Source of the DNA: Leifsonia virtsii
GTDB lineage: Bacteria; Actinomycetota; Actinomycetes; Actinomycetales; Microbacteriaceae
Assembly: GCF_030433675.1 (NCBI RefSeq)
Contig: NZ_JAROCB010000007.1
Coordinates: forward strand, 37,997-101,996
Length of the DNA stretch: 64,000 nucleotides
Reading direction: 5' to 3'
The notes beneath the pieces were generated by a model. That model had not been told where the DNA came from and ran no database searches. It saw only the letters and a program-made list of their open reading frames with translations. The first letter of the stretch is position 1, and every line of letters starts with the position of its first letter. Both the position numbers and the translations under genes were made by a program. This document shows, in pieces, positions 42,883 through 52,176 of the stretch.

Positions 42883-44261
42883 GCTCTCGCGGCCCGGACG
42901 TCCGACCGACTGAGGATGCGGGTGCGGAAGGTCTTGGTCTGCGGATCGCCGTGGTCGGCCATCCAGTCGCCGATGCGCTGCCGGAAGTCGTTCAGCACGT
43001 CCGCGTGTGCCGGGTCGTCGGCCAGGTTGCGCAGGCCGAACGGGTCGGTGCTGAGGTCGTAGAGCTCCTCCGGGGCGCGATCGAGGTAGAACTCCGCACG
43101 CGCGGCCACCTCGGGCGCATCCGTCGCCGCCGTCGCCATGGCCGCCCAGCTGAGGCCGTCCATGTTCTCCGCGACATAGGTGCGGCCCGTCCCCGCCCAC
43201 TGGTTCCAGATGTAGCCGTAGCGGCGGTCCTGGGCGCAGCGCATCTCGAAGCGTCTCTTGCCGGAGGTCTCGTGGAAGACGGTGAACATCGTGTCGCGCG
43301 CCAACTCCTCGCCGTCTTCCAGCAGGCCCTGCAGGGGCAGCCCGTCGAGGTCTTCGTCGACAGGGAGGCCGAGGATGCCGGTGATGGTGGGGAAGAAGTC
43401 GAGCGAGGACACGAGCGACCGCTCGTCGACGGTGCCGGCGGCGATGCGCCCGGGCCAGCGCATGATCAGCGGCGTGAGGGTGCTCCGGAGGTAGCAGTTG
43501 GCCTTGGCGAACGGGAACGCCATCCCGTTGTCGGACAGGAAGATGACGAGCGTCTGCTCCCGCTGACCGGAGGCGTCGAGCGCCGCGAGGACGGCGCCCA
43601 CGACGTCATCGCAGCGCCGCACCGAGGCCAGGTACTGCGCGTACTCGGTGCGCACCCCTTCCAGATCGGGGAGGAACCCGGGCGGGGTGGACTCCGCCGC
43701 GTCGAAGGTCCGAGAGGGGGCGGGGATGGCGCCGCGTGCGTCCTCCGGCCATTTCGCGGCCTCGTCGGCGCTGCCGTGGAAGGGCCGGTGGGGGTCGTGC
43801 GCGTTCGCCATCAGGAACCAGGGCCTGCCGTCGGCCCCGGCCAGGAACTCCGCCGTCGCCGCTCCGTACTTGCCGGGGTCGCGGCCGAGCCCTAGCTCCT
43901 CCATCTGGCGGATGAAGTCCCAGCCGAAGCGCTCGACGGGGGCGATATGCCCCACCTTGCCGAGGATGCCCAGCTCGTAGTCCTGGTCGGCCAGCAGCTC
44001 GGTGAGGAGGGTGACCCCGTCGTTGATCGGCTCGAAGCCCTCCGCGCCGTTTCTGTGGGGGACCAGGCCCGTCATGATCGCGGAGCGGCTGGGCTGGCAC
44101 ACCGCCGCCACGACGTGGGCGCGGGTGAACCGGATGCCGTCTGCAGCCAGCCGGTCGAGATTCGGGGTGATCCCGGCGGGACCTCCGAACGAGGACGGCG
44201 AGCCCGCGTCCATGTCGTCCGCGGTGATGAGCAGGATGTTGGGGCGGTCGGAACGGGTCAT
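42879..44261 (-). CDS. Sulfatase 4
   Basis: The 460-residue cytoplasmic sulfatase begins SDRPNILLITADDMDAGSP and carries AVCQPSRSAIMTGLVPHRNG with Cys 55 for formylglycine. The HDPHRPFHG and LSDNGMAFPFAKANCYLRS segments hold metal and sulfate ligands and resemble heparan N-sulfatase-like enzymes (a family-level likeness only). The ATG at 44261 overlaps the ROK gene stop (ATGA), so regulator and enzyme are co-translated. Its own stop overlaps the YidH-like gene. It is the only sulfatase on the minus strand. Confidence 0.93.
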   Translation of the reverse strand: MTRSDRPNILLITADDMDAGSPSSFGGPAGITPNLDRLAADGIRFTRAHVVAAVCQPSRSAIMTGLVPHRNGAEGFEPINDGVTLLTELLADQDYELGILGKVGHIAPVERFGWDFIRQMEELGLGRDPGKYGAATAEFLAGADGRPWFLMANAHDPHRPFHGSADEAAKWPEDARGAIPAPSRTFDAAESTPPGFLPDLEGVRTEYAQYLASVRRCDDVVGAVLAALDASGQREQTLVIFLSDNGMAFPFAKANCYLRSTLTPLIMRWPGRIAAGTVDERSLVSSLDFFPTITGILGLPVDEDLDGLPLQGLLEDGEELARDTMFTVFHETSGKRRFEMRCAQDRRYGYIWNQWAGTGRTYVAENMDGLSWAAMATAATDAPEVAARAEFYLDRAPEELYDLSTDPFGLRNLADDPAHADVLNDFRQRIGDWMADHGDPQTKTFRTRILSRSDVRAARA

Positions 44262-45418
44262 GAGTAGTGCAGGACCTCCAGAGCGATGGCGGCCGCGCCG
44301 CGGATGAGGGCGTCGTCGCTGCCGTCCGCGGGCTCGACGCGCAGGCTGTCGCGCAGCAGCGGGAAGATCCGCTCGCGCGTCCCTTCGCGGAGGCGGGCGA
44401 TGACCTCGGCCGGGGCGGAGGAGAGCGAGCCTCCCACCAGTAGGAGTTCCGGCGTGAAGAGGTTGACGATGATGGCCATCGAGCGCACGAGCTGGTCGAT
44501 CACCGTGTCCTCGAGCTCGGCGACCGCCGGGTCGCGCCGGGCGCGTGCTCGCATCTCCGACATGACGTTGGCGTCGGGCGGGAGGGGATCGCCCAGCTCG
44601 GCGAGACGCGCGGCGATCGACGGCTCGGACACGACGGTGTCGAGGCACCCTCTGGCTCCGCAGGAGCACGGTCGGCCGTCCTCGACGACCCGGGTGTGCC
44701 CGATGTAGCTCTCGCCGCCGGTCCCGTGTCCGCCGTAGAACGGCTCGCCCTTGACAGCGACACCCAGGCCGACGCCGGTGCGGACGTACAGGTACGCGAG
44801 GCTTTCCGCGTCATGACCGCCGTACCGGGCCTCGCCGAGAGCGAGCGACCGGACGTTGTGGTCGACGACGACAGGGATCCCCAGGCGATCCTCCAGGAGA
44901 TCCGAGATGGGGACGTCGCTCCAGCCGAGGTTGACCGACCGGATGTTGGTGCGCCGCGCCAGGTCGACCGGCCCGGGCGCCCCGACGCCGATCCCGATGC
45001 ATGCCGGCCCGGAGTCGGCCGTGAGCAGAGAGCGGACGTCGGCGGCGATGAGATTCATCACCTCTTCGGCGGGAAGGGACGGGTCGAAGGTGGAGACGAT
45101 CCGGCTGCGCACCTGCGACCGGGCGTCCGTCAGGCCGACGCGGTACTTGCCCACCCCGAGCTGGACGCCGGCGACGGTAAGTGCCTCCGGAACGGGGACG
45201 AGGGAGATCGCGGGTCGCCCCAGCCCGCCGTACTCGTCGGCTCTCTCGGTAAGCAGCCCGAGCTCGATCAGCGGCGCGACCGTCTTGGTGATGGTGGTGG
45301 GGGACAGCCCGGTGATCGCGGACAGCCGGGTGCGTGAGGTGGGCCCCTCGTCGCGGAGGATCTTGAGCACCATCCCTTCGTAGGGGCCCCGGTGCCGGGT
45401 GGGTTCGAGCAGCGTCAT
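44258..45418 (-). CDS. ROK-family repressor of the sulfatase locus
   Basis: The 386-residue protein has a winged helix-turn-helix (about 15-75, TRLSAITGLSPTTITKTVAPLIELG) and a ROK sugar-binding domain with the zinc motif CSCGARGCLD. It diverges from the second oligopeptide-type transporter operon. The intergenic region has a TTGACA-17-TACTTT promoter overlapped by a perfect palindrome (45470-45486), its likely operator. As a ROK protein it probably senses a free or phosphorylated sugar released by the locus enzymes, supporting a carbohydrate rather than a peptide substrate. Confidence 0.9.
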   Translation of the reverse strand: MTLLEPTRHRGPYEGMVLKILRDEGPTSRTRLSAITGLSPTTITKTVAPLIELGLLTERADEYGGLGRPAISLVPVPEALTVAGVQLGVGKYRVGLTDARSQVRSRIVSTFDPSLPAEEVMNLIAADVRSLLTADSGPACIGIGVGAPGPVDLARRTNIRSVNLGWSDVPISDLLEDRLGIPVVVDHNVRSLALGEARYGGHDAESLAYLYVRTGVGLGVAVKGEPFYGGHGTGGESYIGHTRVVEDGRPCSCGARGCLDTVVSEPSIAARLAELGDPLPPDANVMSEMRARARRDPAVAELEDTVIDQLVRSMAIIVNLFTPELLLVGGSLSSAPAEVIARLREGTRERIFPLLRDSLRVEPADGSDDALIRGAAAIALEVLHYS

Positions 45419-45443
45419 CGCGTCCAGATTTCCATTCCTCGGG

Positions 45444-45486
45444 TTGACAGGTGCAGCCTACCGCATTACTTTCTCCATTGGAGAAA
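45444..45486 (+). promoter_or_regulatory. Promoter with overlapping ROK operator
   Basis: TTGACA (45444-45449), 17 bases, TACTTT (45467-45472) is a near-consensus promoter reading into transporter 2. TTTCTCC-ATT-GGAGAAA (45470-45486) is a perfect 7-bp inverted repeat that begins within the -10 and covers the start point, ideal for repression by the divergent ROK protein. Confidence 0.75.
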
Positions 45487-45576
45487 AAATGTAGCGAGGC
45501 CCTCGCTTCCCCCGATCTCCTGATCCTTTCGCGACGCTCCGCACCAGGACGTCCCACTCAATGAAGAGGAGCAACG

Positions 45577-47151
45577 ATGCCCAGCAAGGATCCATCAACC
45601 CGACGAAAGTGGCTCACGCCGCGCAAGGCGCTCGTGGCCGGCGTCGCCGTCGCTCTCGCGCTGACCGGCTGCACCTCGGCCCGCAGCGTGGGCCAGAACA
45701 CCGGAGACGGCAAGCCGGTGGACGGCGGAACGCTCACGGTCGCGATGGCGCTGGACGCCCTTCCCAGCGGCCTCTTCGGAACGCTGGACCGCAACTGGCC
45801 GTGGGTGGACAACGTCTTCGAACCCCTGATCCGGCTCGAGCCCGGCACCCGCAAGGTCGACCCGGTGCTCGCCACCAAGGTCGACGTCGCGGCCGACGGG
45901 AAGAGCGCGAAGGTGAGCCTCCGCAAGGGGGTCAGCTTCCAGAACGGCCAGCCCTTCACCGCCGACGCCGTCAAGTTCACCATCGAGAAGTCGATCGACC
46001 CCGCCAGCGGCGACAACCTCGCCTTCGTGGCCAAGCAGTTCACCGACGTGACGGTCGACAGCCCGACCAGCCTCACGATCACCTTCGGAAAGGTGCTCGG
46101 CGACTCCTTCCTCGACTACCTGAACCAGACCGAGATCGTCGACCCGTCCTCCTTCGCCGGGCTCGCAGACGGATCGCAGGTCGTGGGCACCGGCCCCTTC
46201 AGCTTCGGCGACTGGCGTCCCGGCGCGGGATTCACGCTCAGCAAGTACAAGGACTACTGGGACGCCAAGCAGGTGCACCTCGACAAGATCGAGTACGTCG
46301 TCACGACCGATCCGACCGCAGAGATCAACGCCGTGAAGAGCGGCCGTGCCCAGGTCGCCTACGGAATGGCCCCGGTCAATGCCGCCACCTTCCAGAACAA
46401 CAAGCAGTACGACTTCGTCAAGGGCGGCGGCTCGATCTACCCGATCGGCCTGAACATCCAGAACGCGCCGCTGAACAACAAGGCGGTACGGCAGGCGATC
46501 GCCTACGCCATCGACCGGAAGCGACTCAACTCGCAGGTCTTCGCCGGGCTCGGCACGGTCACCGACCTGCCGTGGGCGCCGGGGTCGGCCGGCGTCGGGA
46601 AATCCCGCGAACAGCACTACACCTACGACCCGGACAAGGCCAAGAAACTGGTCAAGGACGCCGGCGCAGAGGGAGCTGAGGTCACGATCACGTACAACCG
46701 CTCGAACGCCACCGTCAACGCGGAGTACCAGATCATCGCCAACAACCTGACCGCGATCGGCCTCAAGCCCGTCGCCGACGGCCGGGACCAGCCGAACTAC
46801 CAGGCCGCGCAGAGCCAGGGCACCATCCCTGGCGCCTTCCTCACGCTGCACGGTCAGGTCGGACTCTCGCCGTCGACCATCGCCCAGGCGCTCCCGACCC
46901 TGCGTAAAGGCAACACCTCGCACATGGCGACGCCCGAGTATCTGGAGCTGAGTGCGGCTCTGGCCGACGCGACGAACTCGAAGGACAGCGAGAAGGCGCT
47001 CGGTGAGCTGTCGGACTACATGCTCGACCAGGCGTTCCTCAACACCATGATCCAGTCGCCCGGTGCGGTCGTCGCCTCCACCTCCGTCAAGAACATCGAC
47101 GTCTCCATCCGCGGGCTGTTGCTGTTCAAGAGCGCGTATGTGAGCAAGTGA
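45577..47151 (+). CDS. ABC transporter substrate-binding lipoprotein (family 5), transporter 2
   Basis: The 524-residue protein has a lipoprotein signal with basic N-terminus (PSTRRKWLTPRKALVAG) and lipobox LTGC (Cys 32). The mature part is a family-5 binding fold: VDGGTLTVAMALDALPSG, KVSLRKGVSFQNGQPFTADAV and NKAVRQAIAYAIDRKRL. It is only distantly similar to the transporter 1 protein, so it may bind a different member of the same substrate class. A GAGGAG lies before the ATG. It is the first gene of a six-gene operon ending in two sulfatases. Confidence 0.9.
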   Translation: MPSKDPSTRRKWLTPRKALVAGVAVALALTGCTSARSVGQNTGDGKPVDGGTLTVAMALDALPSGLFGTLDRNWPWVDNVFEPLIRLEPGTRKVDPVLATKVDVAADGKSAKVSLRKGVSFQNGQPFTADAVKFTIEKSIDPASGDNLAFVAKQFTDVTVDSPTSLTITFGKVLGDSFLDYLNQTEIVDPSSFAGLADGSQVVGTGPFSFGDWRPGAGFTLSKYKDYWDAKQVHLDKIEYVVTTDPTAEINAVKSGRAQVAYGMAPVNAATFQNNKQYDFVKGGGSIYPIGLNIQNAPLNNKAVRQAIAYAIDRKRLNSQVFAGLGTVTDLPWAPGSAGVGKSREQHYTYDPDKAKKLVKDAGAEGAEVTITYNRSNATVNAEYQIIANNLTAIGLKPVADGRDQPNYQAAQSQGTIPGAFLTLHGQVGLSPSTIAQALPTLRKGNTSHMATPEYLELSAALADATNSKDSEKALGELSDYMLDQAFLNTMIQSPGAVVASTSVKNIDVSIRGLLLFKSAYVSK

Positions 47152-48098
47152 TGGCCCGGTTCCTGCTCAGCAAACTCCCGTCGTTCATCCTCGTGGTCGT
47201 GGTCAGCTCGGTCATCGCGTTCCTGCTGCCGCGACTCGCCCCTGGCGATCCGGCCGTGGTGCTCGCCGGTCCCGACGCGTCCCCGGAGGTGATCTCGAAG
47301 ATCCGCGACGACCTGGGACTGGATCAGCCGATCTGGACCCAGTACTTCAAGTGGATCGGCGGCGTGCTGCACGGGGACCTCGGCCAGTCGTACGTGCTGA
47401 AGCGTCCGGTCGGCGAGTTGATCGCCAGCCGGATCGACAGCACCCTCGAGCTCGCCATCCTGGCGGCGATCATCATGATCGTCGTCGGGGTGGGGCTCGG
47501 GGTCCTCGGCGGGGCGAAGCGCTCCCCGGCCATCCGCGGCCTGGTGGACACCTTCAGCACCATCTTCCTTGCGACCCCGCCGTTCCTCACGGGTCTGCTG
47601 CTCATCCTGCTGCTCGGCTTCGCCATCCCGATCCTCCCGATCAGCGGGGAGACCTCGCTGCTGACCGATCCCGGGATCGGCATCCAGTTCCTCATCCTTC
47701 CTGCGATCGCCCTCGCGCTTCCGCAGGCGGCGGTGATCGCCCGGATGCTCCAGACCTCGATGCTGACCACCCGGGGCGAAGACTTCGTCGACCTCGCGAA
47801 GGCCAAGGGCGTGCCGCCCACCCTCATCACCCGGCGGCACGTGCTGCGCAACAGCTTCGGCTCGGTCGTGGTGGTGATCGGCCTCCGCATCGGCGAACTG
47901 CTCGCCGGAGCGATCGTGGTCGAGTCGATCTTCGCCCGCAACGGTCTCGGCAGTCTGGCGGTCTCATCCGTCCAGAGCCGCGACTACCTGGTCGTCCAGG
48001 CCCTCGTCCTCGGAGCCGTGATGATCGCCGTGATCATCCAGCTGCTGTCCGAGGTCGTCCTGGCGGCCCTCGATCCCCGCGTCCGACTGGGAGACTGA
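47151..48098 (+). CDS. ABC transporter permease (DppB type), transporter 2
   Basis: The 315-residue membrane protein has an N-terminal helix (FLLSKLPSFILVVVVSSVIAFL), then RLAPGDPAVVLAGPDAS and DLGLDQPIWTQYFKWIGGVLHGDLGQS typical of DppB permeases, and a coupling loop near TRGEDFVDLAKAKGVPPTLI. It starts at the ATG overlapping the binding-protein stop (TGATG); a GTG one codon earlier is possible. It pairs with the DppC-type permease encoded next. Confidence 0.9.
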   Translation: MARFLLSKLPSFILVVVVSSVIAFLLPRLAPGDPAVVLAGPDASPEVISKIRDDLGLDQPIWTQYFKWIGGVLHGDLGQSYVLKRPVGELIASRIDSTLELAILAAIIMIVVGVGLGVLGGAKRSPAIRGLVDTFSTIFLATPPFLTGLLLILLLGFAIPILPISGETSLLTDPGIGIQFLILPAIALALPQAAVIARMLQTSMLTTRGEDFVDLAKAKGVPPTLITRRHVLRNSFGSVVVVIGLRIGELLAGAIVVESIFARNGLGSLAVSSVQSRDYLVVQALVLGAVMIAVIIQLLSEVVLAALDPRVRLGD

Positions 48099-48099
48099 C

Positions 48100-48984
48100 A
48101 TGAGCACCGCAACCACCACACCGGCCGCCGCCGTCGGCCGCCCGGAGCGGGCGCGACGACTCGGCCCGACCGCCCGCCGCTACCTGAGTGCGTTCAAGAC
48201 CGCCCGGGGGATCATCGCCCTCGTCCTGATCGTCGCCATGACGCTCCTCGCCTTCCTCGCACCCGTGCTGTTCCCCGGAGGCTACGACGCCCAGAGCGAC
48301 CAGACCCTCCAGGGAATGTCGCTCCAGCACCCGTTCGGAACCGACGAACTGGGCCGGGACATCTTCGTCCGGAGCATCTACGGTCTCCGCACCGACCTCG
48401 CCCTGGTGTACATCGCCGTGCCGATCACCATGGCGCTCGGCACCTTCATCGGCTTGCTGGGCTTCGTCTGGAAGTGGCTGGGGACCGCCACGCAGCGGGT
48501 GCTGGACATCATCCTGGGCTTCCCGAGCCTGATTCTCGGAATCTCGGTGGTCCTCGTCCTCGGGTCCGGGTTCGCCGGGCTCCTCGTGTCGATCATCATC
48601 ATCGGACTTCCGCAGTTCGGCCGGCTCGCCCGTCAGACGATGCTGGCCCAGCAGCAGCGCGAGTACGTGACGGCGGCCAGCACCCTCGGCATCGGCCGCT
48701 GGCGCATCATGGGCAGGCACATCGTGCCGAACACCGTCGACCCGGTCATCGTGCAGGGCGTGGTGTTCCTGGTCCACGCGGTGTTCCTGGAGGCCGCCCT
48801 CAGCATCGTGGGCCTCGGCATCCAGCCCCCGGAGCCGTCGCTCGGCGCGCTGCTGGACACCGGGATGCGCTACATCAACCAGTCGCCGACCTACATCCTC
48901 GGGCCGATCATCATCCTCCTGCTCATCGCGTTCGCGTTCACCCTGCTGACCGACGCGCTCAACGAAACGGTGAACCGCAAGTGA
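48100..48984 (+). CDS. ABC transporter permease (DppC type), transporter 2
   Basis: The 294-residue membrane protein has a Pro/Ala-rich cytoplasmic N-terminus, then the DppC hallmarks LQHPFGTDELGRDIFVRSIYGLRTD and EYVTAASTLGIGRWRIMGRHIVPN (EAA-type coupling loop) with about six helices. Unlike the transporter 1 homologue, it is a separate protein, not fused to an ATPase. It begins one base after the DppB gene and overlaps the fused ATPase gene by four bases. Confidence 0.9.
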   Translation: MSTATTTPAAAVGRPERARRLGPTARRYLSAFKTARGIIALVLIVAMTLLAFLAPVLFPGGYDAQSDQTLQGMSLQHPFGTDELGRDIFVRSIYGLRTDLALVYIAVPITMALGTFIGLLGFVWKWLGTATQRVLDIILGFPSLILGISVVLVLGSGFAGLLVSIIIIGLPQFGRLARQTMLAQQQREYVTAASTLGIGRWRIMGRHIVPNTVDPVIVQGVVFLVHAVFLEAALSIVGLGIQPPEPSLGALLDTGMRYINQSPTYILGPIIILLLIAFAFTLLTDALNETVNRK

Positions 48985-50639
48985 CCGCCACAGCCCCCGA
49001 CCGCAGCGCGCCGTCGAGTTCGACCCCCGCGCCGCTGCTCGACGTCCGCGAACTCGCCGTCGCGTTCGACCTCCCCACCGGCACGGTCGACGCCGTCAAG
49101 AACGTCTCGTTCCAGGTCCAGCCCGGCCGGATCCTCGGCATCGTCGGGGAGTCCGGCTCGGGGAAGTCGGTGACCTCCCGCGCGGTGATGCGCATGCTGC
49201 GCGAACCCGGCAGGGTCGTGAACGGCAGCGTCGAGTTCGACGGCCGCGACATCCTCGCCCTGCCCGAGCGGGAGATGCGCTCGGTACGCGGTCGGGACAT
49301 CGCGATGGTGTTCCAGGACCCGCAGGCGGCGCTCAACCCGTCCATGCGGGTGGGAGAGCAGGTGGCCGAGGCGCTCGAGACCCACGGCGTGGGCAAGGCC
49401 GAGGCCCGCGAACGCGCCAGGGAGCTGTTCCATCAGGTCGGCATCCCGGACGTCGACCGCACGATCGAGCTGTACCCGCACGAGTTCTCCGGCGGCATGC
49501 GGCAGCGTGTCGTCATCGCGATCGCGCTCGCAAACCGGCCCAAGCTCCTGATCGCCGACGAGCCGACGACCGCGCTGGACGTCACCATCCAGGCGCAGAT
49601 CCTCGCGCTCCTGAAGGACCTCCAGGAGCAGTTGGGCATCGCCGTGCTCTTCATCACCCATGACATGGCGGTGGTCGCAGAGCTGTGCGACGACGTCATC
49701 GTGATGCGGCACGGCGAGATCGTGGAGCGCGGCGACGTCCGGTCGATCCTCGCCCGGCCGCAGCATCCGTACACGATCGCGCTGATGGACGCGATCCCCA
49801 AGATGGACTCCGCGCTGCGGGACGACGCCCCGGACGACCGTGCGCGGCCCGTGCTCGAGGTCCGCGATCTGAAGACGGACGTCAACACCCGGCGCCGCGG
49901 GCTGATCGCCCGTCCCGTGCCGTTCTTCGCAGTCGACGGCGTCTCGCTCCGCGTGGAGCCCGGCGAGACGCTCGCGCTGGTCGGCGAGTCCGGCTGCGGC
50001 AAGTCGACGCTCTCGCGCACCATCGTCGGCATCAACGACCCGGCTGCCGGCGAGATCCTGCTGGACGGCGAGCGGGTGTCCGGACCGGCCAGCGGCAGGC
50101 CCCGGCGACTAACCCGGATGGTCCAGTACGTCTTCCAGGACCCGTACTCGTCGCTGAACCCGCGCCGGACGGCCGGGCAGTCGCTGGAGGAGGCGCTGTC
50201 GGTGGCAGGCGTCCCCAAGCGGGAGACGCGCGCCCGCAGCCTGGAGCTCCTCTCCCGCGTCCGGCTCGGGCCGGAGTACCTCGACCGCTACCCGTACGCG
50301 TTCTCCGGCGGACAGCGTCAGCGCATCGGCATCGCCCGGGCACTGGCGACGGACCCGCGGCTGATCATCCTCGACGAGCCGGTCTCCGCCCTCGACGTCT
50401 CGATCCAGGCGGAGATCCTGGAGCTTCTCACCCAGCTCCAGGAGGACTTCGGGGTCGCCTACCTCTTCATCTCGCACGACCTCGCGGTCGTCCGCGAGAT
50501 CAGCCACCGCGTCGCCGTGATGTACAAGGGCCGGATCGTGGAGCAGGGGACGACCGAGGAGATCTTCGACCGGCCCCAGCACGCGTACACCAAGACGTTG
50601 CTGAGCGCGACGCCTGACCTCGGAAAGGCCTTCGCATGA
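48981..50639 (+). CDS. Fused double ATPase (DppD-DppF), transporter 2
   Basis: The 552-residue protein contains two complete ABC ATPase domains. The first has [24 protein letters not shown] and [12 protein letters not shown]. The second, from about residue 290, has [24 protein letters not shown] and [12 protein letters not shown]. Each is followed by the OppD/F-type tail ([24 protein letters not shown]). It provides both motor subunits for transporter 2. The GTG start at 48981 overlaps the permease stop (GTGA), and its end overlaps sulfatase 5. Confidence 0.93.
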   Translation: MTATAPDRSAPSSSTPAPLLDVRELAVAFDLPTGTVDAVKNVSFQVQPGRILGIVGESGSGKSVTSRAVMRMLREPGRVVNGSVEFDGRDILALPEREMRSVRGRDIAMVFQDPQAALNPSMRVGEQVAEALETHGVGKAEARERARELFHQVGIPDVDRTIELYPHEFSGGMRQRVVIAIALANRPKLLIADEPTTALDVTIQAQILALLKDLQEQLGIAVLFITHDMAVVAELCDDVIVMRHGEIVERGDVRSILARPQHPYTIALMDAIPKMDSALRDDAPDDRARPVLEVRDLKTDVNTRRRGLIARPVPFFAVDGVSLRVEPGETLALVGESGCGKSTLSRTIVGINDPAAGEILLDGERVSGPASGRPRRLTRMVQYVFQDPYSSLNPRRTAGQSLEEALSVAGVPKRETRARSLELLSRVRLGPEYLDRYPYAFSGGQRQRIGIARALATDPRLIILDEPVSALDVSIQAEILELLTQLQEDFGVAYLFISHDLAVVREISHRVAVMYKGRIVEQGTTEEIFDRPQHAYTKTLLSATPDLGKAFA

Positions 50640-52171
50640 CCCGGGGACGGAATGCGCAGGAGCAGCGGCCGAATGTGATCGTGATCCTCGCGGACGACAT
50701 GGGGTACTCCGACCTCGGCTGTTTCGGCGGCGAGATCGCGACCCCCAACATCGACCGGATCGGACGCGAGGGGATCCGCTTCACGCAGTTCTACAACACC
50801 GCGCGCTGCAGCCCCTCGCGCGCCAGTCTGCTGACCGGGCGGCATCCGCACGAGGTCGGCATCGGCGTTCTGACCGACGACGAACGGCCGCACGGCTATC
50901 CCGGGTCGCTGGACCCCCGCTTCCCCACGCTCGCCGAGCGACTGGGAGACGCCGGATATGCGACCTGCCTCTCCGGCAAGTGGCACCTGTCCAGCAACGT
51001 CAGGGAGCCCGACGAGTCCTGGCCGACCCGGCGCGGGTTCGACGAGTTCTACGGGATCATGCCAGGGGCCGACGACTACTTCCACCCGCGCGCGCTCTGG
51101 CACAACGAGGAGCGGCAGCCGGTGCCGACCGAGCCCGGCTACTACTTCACGGACGCCATCTCCGATCACGCGGCCGAGTTCGTGACCGGTCACGCCGGAG
51201 GCTCGCCGTTCTTCCTCTACCTCGCCTACACGGCCCCGCACTGGCCGCTGCATGCCCCGGAGGCGGACATCCACGCCTACGAGCACACCTTCGACGAGGG
51301 CTGGGACGCGCTGCGACCCCGGCGGCTGGCCCGCCTGGTGGAGGAGGGCATCCTGCCGAAGGGGTCGGAGCTCTCCGAGCGCGACCCGTCCCAGCCCCCG
51401 TTCGCAGAAGTGGCCGATCCTGAATGGGAGGCCCGGCGCATGGCCGTCTACGCGGCCCAGGTGGCCGCGATGGACCGTGGCGTCGGCCGCGTGCTCGACG
51501 CTCTCGAGGCGGCAGGCGAGTCGGACAACACGGTCGTCCTGTTCCTCTCCGACAACGGTGCATGCGCCGAGCAGATGCCCCCGGAGGACGCCACCCACTT
51601 CCGGGAGCGCCAGCCCACCCACACCCCGGCCGGTGTGCCTCTGCGCATCGGCAACGAGCCGTCGATCCGTCCGGGAGCCGACGACACCTTCTCCAGCTAC
51701 GGACGCGCCTGGGCGAACCTCAGCAACGCCCCGTTCCGGCTCTACAAGCGGTGGGTGCACGAGGGCGGGATCTCGACGCCGCTGCTCGTCCGCTGGCCGG
51801 AAGGGCTGACGGAGCCGCGGATCGTGCCGGACCCGTTCCAGCTGACGGACATCACGCCGACCGTGCTCGAGGCCTGCGGGTTGGCCCCGGCCGACGGCCC
51901 GGGGGTCAGCATGCTCCCGGCAGCGCGATCGGAGTCGGCGTCCGGCGAGCACGCCCTCTTCTGGGAGCACATCGGCAACGCCGCCGTGCGCCGCGGACGC
52001 TGGAAGCTCGTCCGTGAAGCGGGCCTGCCCTGGGAGCTGTACGACATCCACGCGGATCGGACAGAGCTCCACGACCAGGCGGGCGACTTCCCGGACCTCG
52101 TCCAAGAACTCCGGTCGCGCTGGGAGGAGTGGGCCGATTCGGTCGGCGTCCTTCCGCGGATCGTGAGGTGA
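50636..52171 (+). CDS. Sulfatase 5 (arylsulfatase A-like)
   Basis: The 511-residue enzyme begins RPNVIVILADDMGYSDLGCFGGEI, and TPNIDRI and ARCSPSRASLLTGRHPHEVGIG give the classical arylsulfatase pattern with the formylglycine Cys at 58. SGKWHL and FLSDNGACAEQM complete the metal/sulfate site. Length and spacing are those of bacterial AtsA-like arylsulfatases (S1_4 group), but here there is no signal peptide. The start overlaps the double ATPase gene by four bases. It may desulfate an aromatic or glycosidic sulfate imported by transporter 2. Confidence 0.93.
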   Translation: MTRGRNAQEQRPNVIVILADDMGYSDLGCFGGEIATPNIDRIGREGIRFTQFYNTARCSPSRASLLTGRHPHEVGIGVLTDDERPHGYPGSLDPRFPTLAERLGDAGYATCLSGKWHLSSNVREPDESWPTRRGFDEFYGIMPGADDYFHPRALWHNEERQPVPTEPGYYFTDAISDHAAEFVTGHAGGSPFFLYLAYTAPHWPLHAPEADIHAYEHTFDEGWDALRPRRLARLVEEGILPKGSELSERDPSQPPFAEVADPEWEARRMAVYAAQVAAMDRGVGRVLDALEAAGESDNTVVLFLSDNGACAEQMPPEDATHFRERQPTHTPAGVPLRIGNEPSIRPGADDTFSSYGRAWANLSNAPFRLYKRWVHEGGISTPLLVRWPEGLTEPRIVPDPFQLTDITPTVLEACGLAPADGPGVSMLPAARSESASGEHALFWEHIGNAAVRRGRWKLVREAGLPWELYDIHADRTELHDQAGDFPDLVQELRSRWEEWADSVGVLPRIVR

Positions 52172-52176
52172 TAACC

